Of a DNA stretch of 16,228 nucleotides, positions 7,779-13,998 are shown piece by piece; within the stretch, counting starts at the first letter, position 1; every line of letters begins with the position of its first letter. Under the pieces are notes generated by a model. It was not told the DNA's origin. It ran no database searches and worked only from the letters and a program-made list of their open reading frames with translations. Origin of the DNA: an uncultured Prevotella sp. Its GTDB lineage: Bacteria; Bacteroidota; Bacteroidia; Bacteroidales; Bacteroidaceae. The stretch covers positions 1-16,228 of the forward strand of contig CAKPST010000051.1 of NCBI GenBank assembly GCA_934183355.1, given 5' to 3'. The position numbers were made by a program, and so were the translations under genes.

Positions 7779-8723
7779 ATGGACGTAAAACTACGAGGCA
7801 CCCTATGCGGTGTCGCCGCTGCCGTGTGCTACGGCACCAATCCGCTTGGTGCGATGAATCTCACCCACGACGGAGTGACCACCAACACCACATTGTTCTT
7901 TAGATTTGCCATCGCCACATTCATCCTTGGTGTGATGATGCTCTTCGAGAGAAGGTCGTTTGCTCTGACGCGTCGTGAACTGGGATTGCTTGCCATTTTG
8001 GGCGTGTTGATGAGTTCGTCGTCGACGACACTCTACTTTAGTTTCTGCTATATGGACGTGGGTATAGCCTCTACTTTGCTCTTTGTCTATCCCATAATGG
8101 TGGCAGTGATAATGGCAACGATGTTTCATGAGAAAGTGACGCTTGCCACCGCCCTGTCCATAGCCCTCGCACTTGGTGGCATAGCCCTGTTGAACCAGAC
8201 ATCAGACGGTGCGGCTCTAAGTATGCTTGGTGTGGCGCTTGTGCTACTCTCGTCGCTCACGTATGCCGTATATATAGTTATTGTCAACAAGTCGTCGCTT
8301 CGACTTTCGACGGTGAAACTAACGTTCTATGTGCTGTTGTTTGGAGCCATAGCGATATATGCCTTCACTTATGCCACGGGAGGCACCATACAGATGCTCG
8401 ATACACCGCGTCAGTGGTTTTATGCCACACAGCTTGCTGTGCTGCCGACAGTGCTCTCGCTTGTGCTCATGGTGGTGGCAGTACACGACATTGGTTCGAC
8501 ACCGACAGCCATTATGGGAGCATTGGAGCCAATCACAGCAGTGGCCATTGGTGTGGTGTGTTTCGGTGAGTCGTTCACCATGCGTCTTGCAGTAGGCATA
8601 GTGCTCATCCTCACTGGCGTGTTGCTCATCATTGGTGGCAAAGACGTGTCGCCACACAAGGTGACAATGGTGCTGGGACGATTAGGACGTAAACTTACGA
8701 AGACTTGGAGATGGAAGTCGTAA
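7779..8723 (+). CDS. EamA/DMT-superfamily transporter
   Basis: This 314-residue inner-membrane protein looks like a ten-helix drug/metabolite transporter with two EamA repeats. The first repeat begins at GTLCGVAAAVCYGTNPLGA and ends near ALALGGIALLNQ. The second begins at SMLGVALVLLSSLTYAVYIV and ends at VGIVLILTGVLLIIGG. The conserved proline/glutamate turn ALEPITAVAIGVVCFGE precedes the last two helices, as is typical. The tail is short and basic, and cytoplasmic. The open frame continues 26 codons upstream, but that stretch starts with a TTG inside the promoter, so the ATG at 7779 is preferred. The substrate is unknown; family members export amino acids, nucleotides or other small metabolites. 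It appears to be a single-gene unit, followed by a large repeat hairpin. Confidence 0.88.
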   Translation: MDVKLRGTLCGVAAAVCYGTNPLGAMNLTHDGVTTNTTLFFRFAIATFILGVMMLFERRSFALTRRELGLLAILGVLMSSSSTTLYFSFCYMDVGIASTLLFVYPIMVAVIMATMFHEKVTLATALSIALALGGIALLNQTSDGAALSMLGVALVLLSSLTYAVYIVIVNKSSLRLSTVKLTFYVLLFGAIAIYAFTYATGGTIQMLDTPRQWFYATQLAVLPTVLSLVLMVVAVHDIGSTPTAIMGALEPITAVAIGVVCFGESFTMRLAVGIVLILTGVLLIIGGKDVSPHKVTMVLGRLGRKLTKTWRWKS

Positions 8724-8724
8724 T

Positions 8725-8868
8725 TTGAGAGTTGAGAGTTGAAAGTTGAGAATTGAGAGTTGAAAGTTATGATTACCTTTAAAGCTTGATATTTACCCAA
8801 AACATTTACCATAAAGCATTAGCAGCCAAACATATCATAACTTTCAACTCTCAACTCTCAATTCTCAA
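8725..8868. repeat. Heptad-repeat inverted repeat (TTGARAR units)
   Basis: The left arm has six tandem heptamers (8725-8766): TTGAGAG, TTGAGAG, TTGAAAG, TTGAGAA, TTGAGAG, TTGAAAG, followed by TTATGAT (8767-8773). The right arm begins with the complementary ATCATAA (8834-8840), followed by four complementary heptamers (8841-8868). The arms match nearly perfectly apart from a difference of one heptad in register. The loop is 60 nt. It starts two bases after the transporter stop codon and ends before the ABC-operon promoter. As RNA it would form a long hairpin at the transporter mRNA's 3' end. No U-tract follows on the plus strand. Confidence 0.85.
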
Positions 8869-8900
8869 CTAAAAAAAGATATTGCTTGCAACTTTTTCAC

Positions 8901-8908
8901 TACTTTTG
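8901..8908 (+). promoter_or_regulatory. -7 box of the MacAB-like operon
   Basis: TACTTTTG at 8901-8908 fits TAnnTTTG. Transcription would start near 8913, about 12 nt before the ATG at 8925. Two TTG words lie at 8882-8884 and 8886-8888, both closer than the usual -33 spacing. The repeat hairpin lies upstream, so it is not in this mRNA leader. Confidence 0.5.
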
Positions 8909-8924
8909 CAGTCAAACAAGCAAT

Positions 8925-9635
8925 ATGATTCACTTAAAAGACATAAACAAAACCTATCAGGGTGCGCAGCCGTTGCACGTACTCAAAGGTATTAACCTCG
9001 ACATTGCCGAGGGCGAATTCGTGTCGATAATGGGCGCGTCGGGTTCGGGCAAGTCGACATTGCTCAATATTCTCGGTATTCTTGACAATTATGACTCAGG
9101 AGAATATTGGCTTGCCAATACGCTTATCAAGGACTTGTCAGAGACACGTGCCGCCGAATATCGTAACCGTATGATTGGATTTATCTTCCAATCGTTCAAC
9201 CTTATTGGATTTAAGACTGCCGTTGAGAATGTGGAGTTGCCGCTATACTATCAAGGAGTGTCGCGCCGCACACGCCACCGTCTTGCTATGGACTTTCTCG
9301 ACCGACTGGGACTGACGCAGTGGGCTGACCATTATCCCAACGAAATGTCGGGTGGACAGAAGCAACGTGTGGCTATAGCCCGTGCACTAATCACCAAACC
9401 GCAGATTATACTTGCCGACGAACCCACTGGAGCGCTCGACTCAAAGACGAGTGTCGAGGTGATGGAACTGCTCAAGCAACTCAATGCAGAGGAGGGTGTC
9501 ACCACCGTTGTGGTGACACACGAGAGTGGAGTGGCTAACGAGACTAATAAGATAGTGCATATCAAGGACGGACTCATAGGAAGCATCGAGGAAAACTTCG
9601 ACCACCACTTGGTGGGCAAGGACTATGTGAAGTAA
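8925..9635 (+). CDS. ABC transporter ATP-binding protein (MacB/LolD type)
   Basis: This 236-residue nucleotide-binding subunit would power the two permeases encoded just downstream, at the cytoplasmic face of the inner membrane. All ABC motifs are present: Walker A GASGSGKST (37-45), Q-loop FQS (Gln89), signature MSGGQKQR (141-148, with Met in place of the usual Leu), Walker B IILADE with catalytic Glu166, D-loop ALDS and the H-loop His199. The TYQ start and the overall pattern are those of the MacB/LolD/FtsE group. Unlike E. coli MacB, the ATPase is separate from the permease. A 13-codon upstream extension of the frame reaches into the promoter box, so the ATG at 8925 is chosen. First gene of the operon. 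Confidence 0.94.
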   Translation: MIHLKDINKTYQGAQPLHVLKGINLDIAEGEFVSIMGASGSGKSTLLNILGILDNYDSGEYWLANTLIKDLSETRAAEYRNRMIGFIFQSFNLIGFKTAVENVELPLYYQGVSRRTRHRLAMDFLDRLGLTQWADHYPNEMSGGQKQRVAIARALITKPQIILADEPTGALDSKTSVEVMELLKQLNAEEGVTTVVVTHESGVANETNKIVHIKDGLIGSIEENFDHHLVGKDYVK

Positions 9636-9658
9636 CAACATTTAAAAGATTCAAAATA

Positions 9659-10921
9659 ATGCGTGACATATTCAACGAGATATGGACCACCGTCAAGCAC
9701 AACCGTCTGCGCACGGCGCTCACCGGATTCTCTGTGGCGTGGGGAATATTCATCCTCATTGTGTTGCTCGGTGCAGGCAACGGACTCATAAATGGTGTGA
9801 TGGGCAACCGCATGAAGGTGCTCACCAACTCCATGACTATCTACGGCGGACAGACGTCGAAGGCATACGACGGACTGGGCAAGTGGCGTTCTGTGGAGCT
9901 AAATGACAAGGACCTTGATATCACGCGCTATGGATTTGAAGCCAATGTCGATGATGTGGGTGCCGAACTCGACAAGGCAGGACAGACGCTCACCTATATA
10001 GACAACTACACAACGGGTGTAAATGTCAGTGGTGTTTATCCCAATGATATTGACATCAACAAGCGCGACTTGATTTGTGGACGATTCATCAATCCCATCG
10101 ACTTGAAAGAACAGCGCAAGACTATCGTCATCTCATTGGGAATGGCGAAGGAACTGATGCCAAATGCACCACTCAATGTCAATGGACGTGTGGTGAAGGT
10201 GAGCAACCTTGCGTTTACCGTTGTTGGCATCTATGATAGCGACAAGAGTAGTATGGGCAACGACGCTTTTATTCCATTCACCACATTCCGCACTATATAT
10301 AATAGCGGTGATAAGACGGGTAATATCGTATTCTCGTTTCACGGACTGAAGACAGAGGACGACAATGCGCAGTTTGAGACAGCCTATCGTGCCCGAGTCA
10401 ACCGCGCTCATCGTGCCGCACCCGACGACGAGAATTCTATTTGGATATGGAACCGATTTACTCAGGACATGCAGATGAACACTGCCACGTCCATGATACG
10501 CACTGCGTTGTGGATAGTGGGACTCTTCACGCTGCTCTCAGGTATAGTCGGTGTGTCAAACATTATGCTTATCACCGTGCGCGAGCGCACTCATGAGTTT
10601 GGTATACGCAAGGCGATAGGTGCCAAACCATGGTCGATATTGCGACTTATTATTATCGAGAGTATTGTCATCACCACCTTCTTCGGATATATAGGCATGG
10701 TGCTTGGCATAGCAGCCAACCAATACATGAACGCCACAATAGGACAAACCAATGTAGACAACGGACTCTTCAAGGCTAAGATATTCATCGACCCGACAGT
10801 GGGCATCGACATCTGTGTGCAAGCCACTGTGCTGATGATAGTAGCTGGCACTATTGCCGGACTTATTCCGGCACGCAAGGCGGCAAAGATACGACCTATT
10901 GAGGCGTTGAGGGCGGAATAG
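9659..10921 (+). CDS. MacB-like ABC transporter permease (first of two)
   Basis: The 420-residue protein has the MacB/FtsX topology. Helix 1 (about 19-41) follows a short cytoplasmic NRLRTALTGFSVAWG segment. A large periplasmic MacB-type core domain (about 45-275) follows, then three helices at about 279-304, 326-351 and 380-405. The conserved cytoplasmic loop VRERTHEFGIRKAIGAKP, which couples to the ATPase, lies after helix 2, and the protein ends with PARKAAKIRPIEALRAE. It starts 23 bp after the ATPase gene. Family members transmit ATP-driven conformational change to a periplasmic adaptor and export peptides, lipids, toxins or drugs. The substrate here is unknown. It is clearly a distant paralogue of the next permease and probably pairs with it. 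Confidence 0.92.
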   Translation: MRDIFNEIWTTVKHNRLRTALTGFSVAWGIFILIVLLGAGNGLINGVMGNRMKVLTNSMTIYGGQTSKAYDGLGKWRSVELNDKDLDITRYGFEANVDDVGAELDKAGQTLTYIDNYTTGVNVSGVYPNDIDINKRDLICGRFINPIDLKEQRKTIVISLGMAKELMPNAPLNVNGRVVKVSNLAFTVVGIYDSDKSSMGNDAFIPFTTFRTIYNSGDKTGNIVFSFHGLKTEDDNAQFETAYRARVNRAHRAAPDDENSIWIWNRFTQDMQMNTATSMIRTALWIVGLFTLLSGIVGVSNIMLITVRERTHEFGIRKAIGAKPWSILRLIIIESIVITTFFGYIGMVLGIAANQYMNATIGQTNVDNGLFKAKIFIDPTVGIDICVQATVLMIVAGTIAGLIPARKAAKIRPIEALRAE

Positions 10922-10922
10922 A

Positions 10923-10951
10923 GGCCCTCTCCAGTCCCTTCCCCATAGGGA
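10923..10951. repeat. Degenerate CCCTCC-type palindromic element between the permease genes
   Basis: Just after the first permease stop codon is a C-rich stretch with CCCTCTCC, CCCTTCCCC and a small hairpin, TCCCT (10935-10939) with AGGGA (10947-10951). It resembles a decayed copy of the GC-rich palindrome at 11069-11094. The similarity is by eye and weak. Confidence 0.4.
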
Positions 10952-11020
10952 TATGAGTGATGTGCTTTGTGTCGATAAAGATATTATCCGTAATGATATA
11001 ATAGAATAAATGATTAGAAA

Positions 11021-12349
11021 ATGAAAAGGTTAGTTTTAAAGGCTATACATACAATTCATCATTACATACCCCTCCCCTCCCTACCGGGGAGGGGTAAGGG
11101 GGTGAGGCTTTTGGATACAGACTCTCTTAATGAAATACTCGACGTGCTCTCGCGAAACAAGTCGCGCACGTTTCTGACTGGTTTTGGCGTGTTTTGGGGA
11201 GTGTTTATGCTCGTAGGACTCATCGGCGGAGGCGACGGACTCAAGGAAATGCTCAACAACAACCTGGCGGGATTTGCCACCAATTCTGCCATCGTGTGGG
11301 CACAACCCACCACTAAGCCCTATCACGGATTTCGTAAGGGTAGGCAGTGGACTATGACATACGCAGATGTGAAGCGATTGCGCTCGCATGTGCCCGAACT
11401 TGACGTGATAACGCCCACGATAACACGATGGGGAGCTAATGTGACACGCGAAGACCTGTCGTCGAATGGCATTGTCAAGGGAGTGTTGCCCGACATGCAG
11501 CGCGTCAGTGAGCCCAAGATGCTATACGGACGATATATCAATGAGGTGGATGTGCAGCAGGGACGCAAAGTGTGCGTCATTGGTAAGCAGGTGTACAAGA
11601 ACCTATTTCCTAAGGGTGGCGACCCATGCGGCGATGTGGTGCGTATAGACTCTATATACTTTAGTGTTGTGGGAGTCAACTATGCCGATGGCAATATGAA
11701 CGTCAATGGCAACGACCAGCAGGCTGTGTTTATGCCACTCTCGCTTGTGCAACAGATATACAACCGTGGCGAGAGCATCGACATGCTTTGTCTTACGGGT
11801 AAGCCAGGAGTGACTATGAGCGACATCACCGATCATATACGAACTGTTGTGGCGCAAGGACATGACGTGAGTCCTAATGACGAGAAGGGTGTTATGGTGT
11901 TCAATACAGAGATGATGTTCTCTATTGTTGACAATATGTTTAGAGGCATCAACATGCTTATATGGCTTGTCGGTATTGGTACGCTGCTGGCAGGAGCCAT
12001 CGGAGTTTCAAATATCATGATGGTGACAGTGCGCGAGCGAACAGTGGAGATAGGTATACGACGCGCTATAGGAGCCACACCGAGCAACATCCTATCGCAG
12101 ATAATGCAGGAAAGCATATTGCTGACATCGGTAGCAGGAATGAGTGGCATCCTCTTTGTGGTGATAATACTCCAGGGACTTGAGATGGCTAATACCACGG
12201 ACGGCATAGCCACTGCTCATTTTCAGATAGACTTTTGGACGGCTATAGGTGCTGTCGTGATGTTGTCGGTGCTCGGCATGCTTGCAGGACTTGCCCCAGC
12301 TCTAAGAGCAATGAGGATAAAGCCCGTAGATGCAATGAGAGACGAATAG
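11021..12349 (+). CDS. MacB-like ABC transporter permease (second of two), altered N-terminus
   Basis: As drawn, this is 442 residues with the same topology as its neighbour: helix 1 near 50-72, a periplasmic MacB core, then helices near 314-337, 368-390 and 407-430, and the coupling loop VRERTVEIGIRRAIGATP. It would form a heterodimeric permease with the upstream product. The odd part is the start. Residues 16-30 (IPLPSLPGRGKGVRL) are encoded by a GC-rich palindrome, and family-like sequence begins only at LDTDSLNEILDVLSRNKSRT (from residue 31). The true start may be the ATG at 11021, a GTG at 11102 preceded by GGAGGGG and AAGGGG, or a TTG at 11111. The two inner starts would give about 415 or 412 residues, closer to the first permease. 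Confidence 0.85.
   Translation: MKRLVLKAIHTIHHYIPLPSLPGRGKGVRLLDTDSLNEILDVLSRNKSRTFLTGFGVFWGVFMLVGLIGGGDGLKEMLNNNLAGFATNSAIVWAQPTTKPYHGFRKGRQWTMTYADVKRLRSHVPELDVITPTITRWGANVTREDLSSNGIVKGVLPDMQRVSEPKMLYGRYINEVDVQQGRKVCVIGKQVYKNLFPKGGDPCGDVVRIDSIYFSVVGVNYADGNMNVNGNDQQAVFMPLSLVQQIYNRGESIDMLCLTGKPGVTMSDITDHIRTVVAQGHDVSPNDEKGVMVFNTEMMFSIVDNMFRGINMLIWLVGIGTLLAGAIGVSNIMMVTVRERTVEIGIRRAIGATPSNILSQIMQESILLTSVAGMSGILFVVIILQGLEMANTTDGIATAHFQIDFWTAIGAVVMLSVLGMLAGLAPALRAMRIKPVDAMRDE
11069..11094. repeat. GC-rich palindromic (REP-like) element inside the permease 5' end
   Basis: The arms CCCCTCCCC (11069-11077) and GGGGAGGGG (11086-11094) pair perfectly over 9 bp around an 8-nt loop, followed by TAAGGGGG. 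Its base composition is unlike the surrounding gene. It resembles short palindromes scattered between genes in Bacteroidetes genomes, but here it lies in frame within an ORF. Confidence 0.8.
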
Positions 12350-12413
12350 TTGGTAAACGGTATTGAAGGAATTAGAAACTGTAAATTAGGAAAGTTGAAT
12401 TAAATATAAAGCA

Positions 12414-13520
12414 ATGAAAAAATATTTCAAAATCTTCCTTTTGGCTCTCGTAGCCATTGTTTTTGTCGGAACATTCGTGTTCCTCTACATTAAGTCGCGT
12501 CCACAACCGGTGGTGTACGACGAGTTCACACCCAAGCAGATGGACATCCGCAAGACCACAGTCATCACGGGCAAGATAGAACCGCGCAATGAGGTGAACG
12601 TAAAACCGCAGATTTCGGGTATTATAACCGAAATACTCAAGGAGGCTGGCGAAACTGTTGAGGCTGGCGAGGTGATTGCCAAGGTTAAGGTGATTCCAGA
12701 TATGGGTTCGCTGAGCTCGGCACAGTCGCGTGTACGTCTTGCCAATATCAACGAGCGTCAGGCCCGCACTGACTATGAGCGTGAGAAGACTCTCTACGAC
12801 AAGGGACTCGTCTCTGCCGACGAGTATGACAAGATAGCACAAGTTTGGAGACAGGCTCGTGAGGAGGTGTCGGCTGCTCAAGACAACCTTGAGGTGGTGC
12901 GTGATGGTGTATCAAAGTCGAATGCTTCGGCATCGTCAACACTCATCCGTTCTACTGTCACTGGACTTATACTTGATGTGCCAGTGAAGGTGGGCAACTC
13001 TGTCATACTCGCCAATACGTTCAATGACGGTACTACCATTGCCACAGTTGCAAATATGCACGACCTGATATTCCGTGGCAATATCGACGAGACAGAGGTG
13101 GGACGACTCACAACGGGAATGACGATGAAGATAACCATCGGAGCATTGCAGAATCTGAAGTTTGATGCCCGACTGGAATATATATCACCTAAGGCTACCG
13201 ACCAGAATGGAGCCAATCAGTTTGAGATAAAGGCTGCGGTGAATCTTCCGACAAGCGGTCAGCAGATTCGCTCTGGCTATAGTGCCAATGCCGAGATTGT
13301 GTTGGCTGAGGCTCGTGGAGCATTGTCATTGCCTGAGAGTGCCATTGAGTTTGATGGTGACGACACCTATGTATATGTTGCCAAAGGTAATGGTGACGAC
13401 AAGACTTATGAACGTCGCAAGGTGACAACAGGCTTGTCTGATGGTATCAACATCGAGATAAAGAAAGGTGTGACAAAGAATGATTGTGTGCGCGGACCTA
13501 AGAAAGTGCAGGCAGAATAA
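12414..13520 (+). CDS. MacA-like periplasmic adaptor (HlyD/RND membrane-fusion family)
   Basis: This 368-residue protein should bridge the MacB-like permeases to an outer-membrane channel across the periplasm. A single N-terminal anchor helix (about 7-26) follows MKKYFK; no lipobox cysteine is seen. The first lipoyl-like half is NVKPQISGIITEILKEAGETV (about 62-82), followed by an alpha-hairpin with coiled-coil character (about 99-165; AQSRVRLANINERQART, YEREKTLYDKG). The second lipoyl half is LIRSTVTGLILDVPVKVG (177-194), and beta-barrel and membrane-proximal domains follow. It is the last gene of the operon, 64 bp after the second permease. No TolC-type outer-membrane gene follows, so the channel must come from elsewhere. 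Confidence 0.93.
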   Translation: MKKYFKIFLLALVAIVFVGTFVFLYIKSRPQPVVYDEFTPKQMDIRKTTVITGKIEPRNEVNVKPQISGIITEILKEAGETVEAGEVIAKVKVIPDMGSLSSAQSRVRLANINERQARTDYEREKTLYDKGLVSADEYDKIAQVWRQAREEVSAAQDNLEVVRDGVSKSNASASSTLIRSTVTGLILDVPVKVGNSVILANTFNDGTTIATVANMHDLIFRGNIDETEVGRLTTGMTMKITIGALQNLKFDARLEYISPKATDQNGANQFEIKAAVNLPTSGQQIRSGYSANAEIVLAEARGALSLPESAIEFDGDDTYVYVAKGNGDDKTYERRKVTTGLSDGINIEIKKGVTKNDCVRGPKKVQAE

Positions 13521-13523
13521 AGG

Positions 13524-13719
13524 CAAAAAAATACGGCACTACTCTCAACGAGCAGTACCGTAAAGCCTATGTTTAACTAAAAATCCTTTTCGTAATTAAT
13601 GAAGATCCTCGCGGGTCCTCATAGTTACCTGTTAAACAATCGTTCAATTTACCTTAAACCTAATAACTAAAAACCTAAATCTATTACTACTAACCTAAAC
13701 AATCTATTAACCTTTTGAC
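13524..13719 (-). ncRNA. Candidate structured small RNA, about 195 nt
   Basis: On the minus strand a near-consensus promoter ends at 13724, and a strong hairpin with seven U's ends at about 13525. Between them there is no ORF longer than eight codons. The 5' third carries UUAGGUU three times exactly (complement at 13692-13698, 13672-13678 and 13657-13663). The centre has an 8-bp helix UGUUUAAC/GUUAAACA (13638-13631 with 13577-13570). It encloses a hairpin at 13628-13592 whose tip pairs UGAGGACC with GGAUCUUCA (one bulge) around CGCGA. The RNA lies antisense to no gene except possibly the last bases of the adaptor gene. It could belong to a known Bacteroidales RNA class such as Bacteroidales-1 or 6S-like RNA, or be new. 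I cannot tell without a covariance search. Confidence 0.62.
13525..13562 (-). terminator. Rho-independent terminator of the candidate small RNA
   Basis: On the minus strand the arms at 13562-13554 (TACGGTACT) and 13540-13532 (AGTGCCGTA) pair with one mismatch, and seven T's follow (13531-13525). An outer GCCT/AGGC pairing (13568-13565 with 13524-13521) could extend the fold. On the plus strand the same stem lies 11 bp after the adaptor stop codon, without a U-tract, and could still mark that mRNA's 3' end. Confidence 0.78.
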
Positions 13720-13723
13720 AATG

Positions 13724-13753
13724 CAAAGTTACTAACTTTATATGAATAAGCAA
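13724..13753 (-). promoter_or_regulatory. Promoter of the candidate small RNA
   Basis: TTG (13753-13751), a 19-bp spacer and TAACTTTG (13731-13724) match the Bacteroidetes housekeeping promoter in sequence and spacing. This is the best-formed promoter in the window, and it faces away from the downstream glycosyltransferase. Transcription should begin near 13719. Confidence 0.68.
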
Positions 13754-13791
13754 GTATTTAATATGACAATTTATAGATATTCTCGCATTTA

Positions 13792-13805
13792 TTGATATAT
13801 ATCAA
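13792..13805. promoter_or_regulatory. FNR/CRP-type palindrome, possible operator
   Basis: TTGATATATATCAA is a perfect 14-bp palindrome of the form TTGAT-N4-ATCAA, the consensus of FNR-family regulators in other bacteria. Its centre lies about 80 bp upstream of the predicted small-RNA start. The rest of this spacer (13732-13972) is AT-rich, with a 7-bp inverted repeat GCTAATT/AATTAGC (13829-13835, 13851-13857) and no ORF. Chance occurrence in AT-rich DNA is possible. Confidence 0.3.
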
Positions 13806-13972
13806 CATGACGTGTCCGAACACACAACGCTAATTAATATTTATTTAAAGAATTAGCTTATAATGTGTAAGTTTATTAATGTATTTTGCAACAGATGCCG
13901 TCTGTGTAGTAGATATTTATCATAAACATAAAATATATAGCCGTAGACGTGCTGTAATCGGGAAAAAATGAG

Positions 13973-13980
13973 TAAGTTTG
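13973..13980 (+). promoter_or_regulatory. -7 box for the GT4 glycosyltransferase gene
   Basis: TAAGTTTG at 13973-13980 fits TAnnTTTG. The predicted start near 13985 leaves a leader of about 14 nt before the ATG at 13999. No clear TTG is present at -33. Confidence 0.45.
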
Positions 13981-13998
13981 CGCTAAATAAATAAACCT

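Noticed and set aside
8725..8868. CRISPR-like array
   Set aside because: The repeats are contiguous 7-bp units with no spacers of unique sequence and no cas genes.
13597..13623. An eight-codon ORF in the candidate small RNA, possibly a leader peptide
   Set aside because: It lies inside a stable hairpin, is very short, and no downstream gene on that strand could be regulated by it before the terminator.
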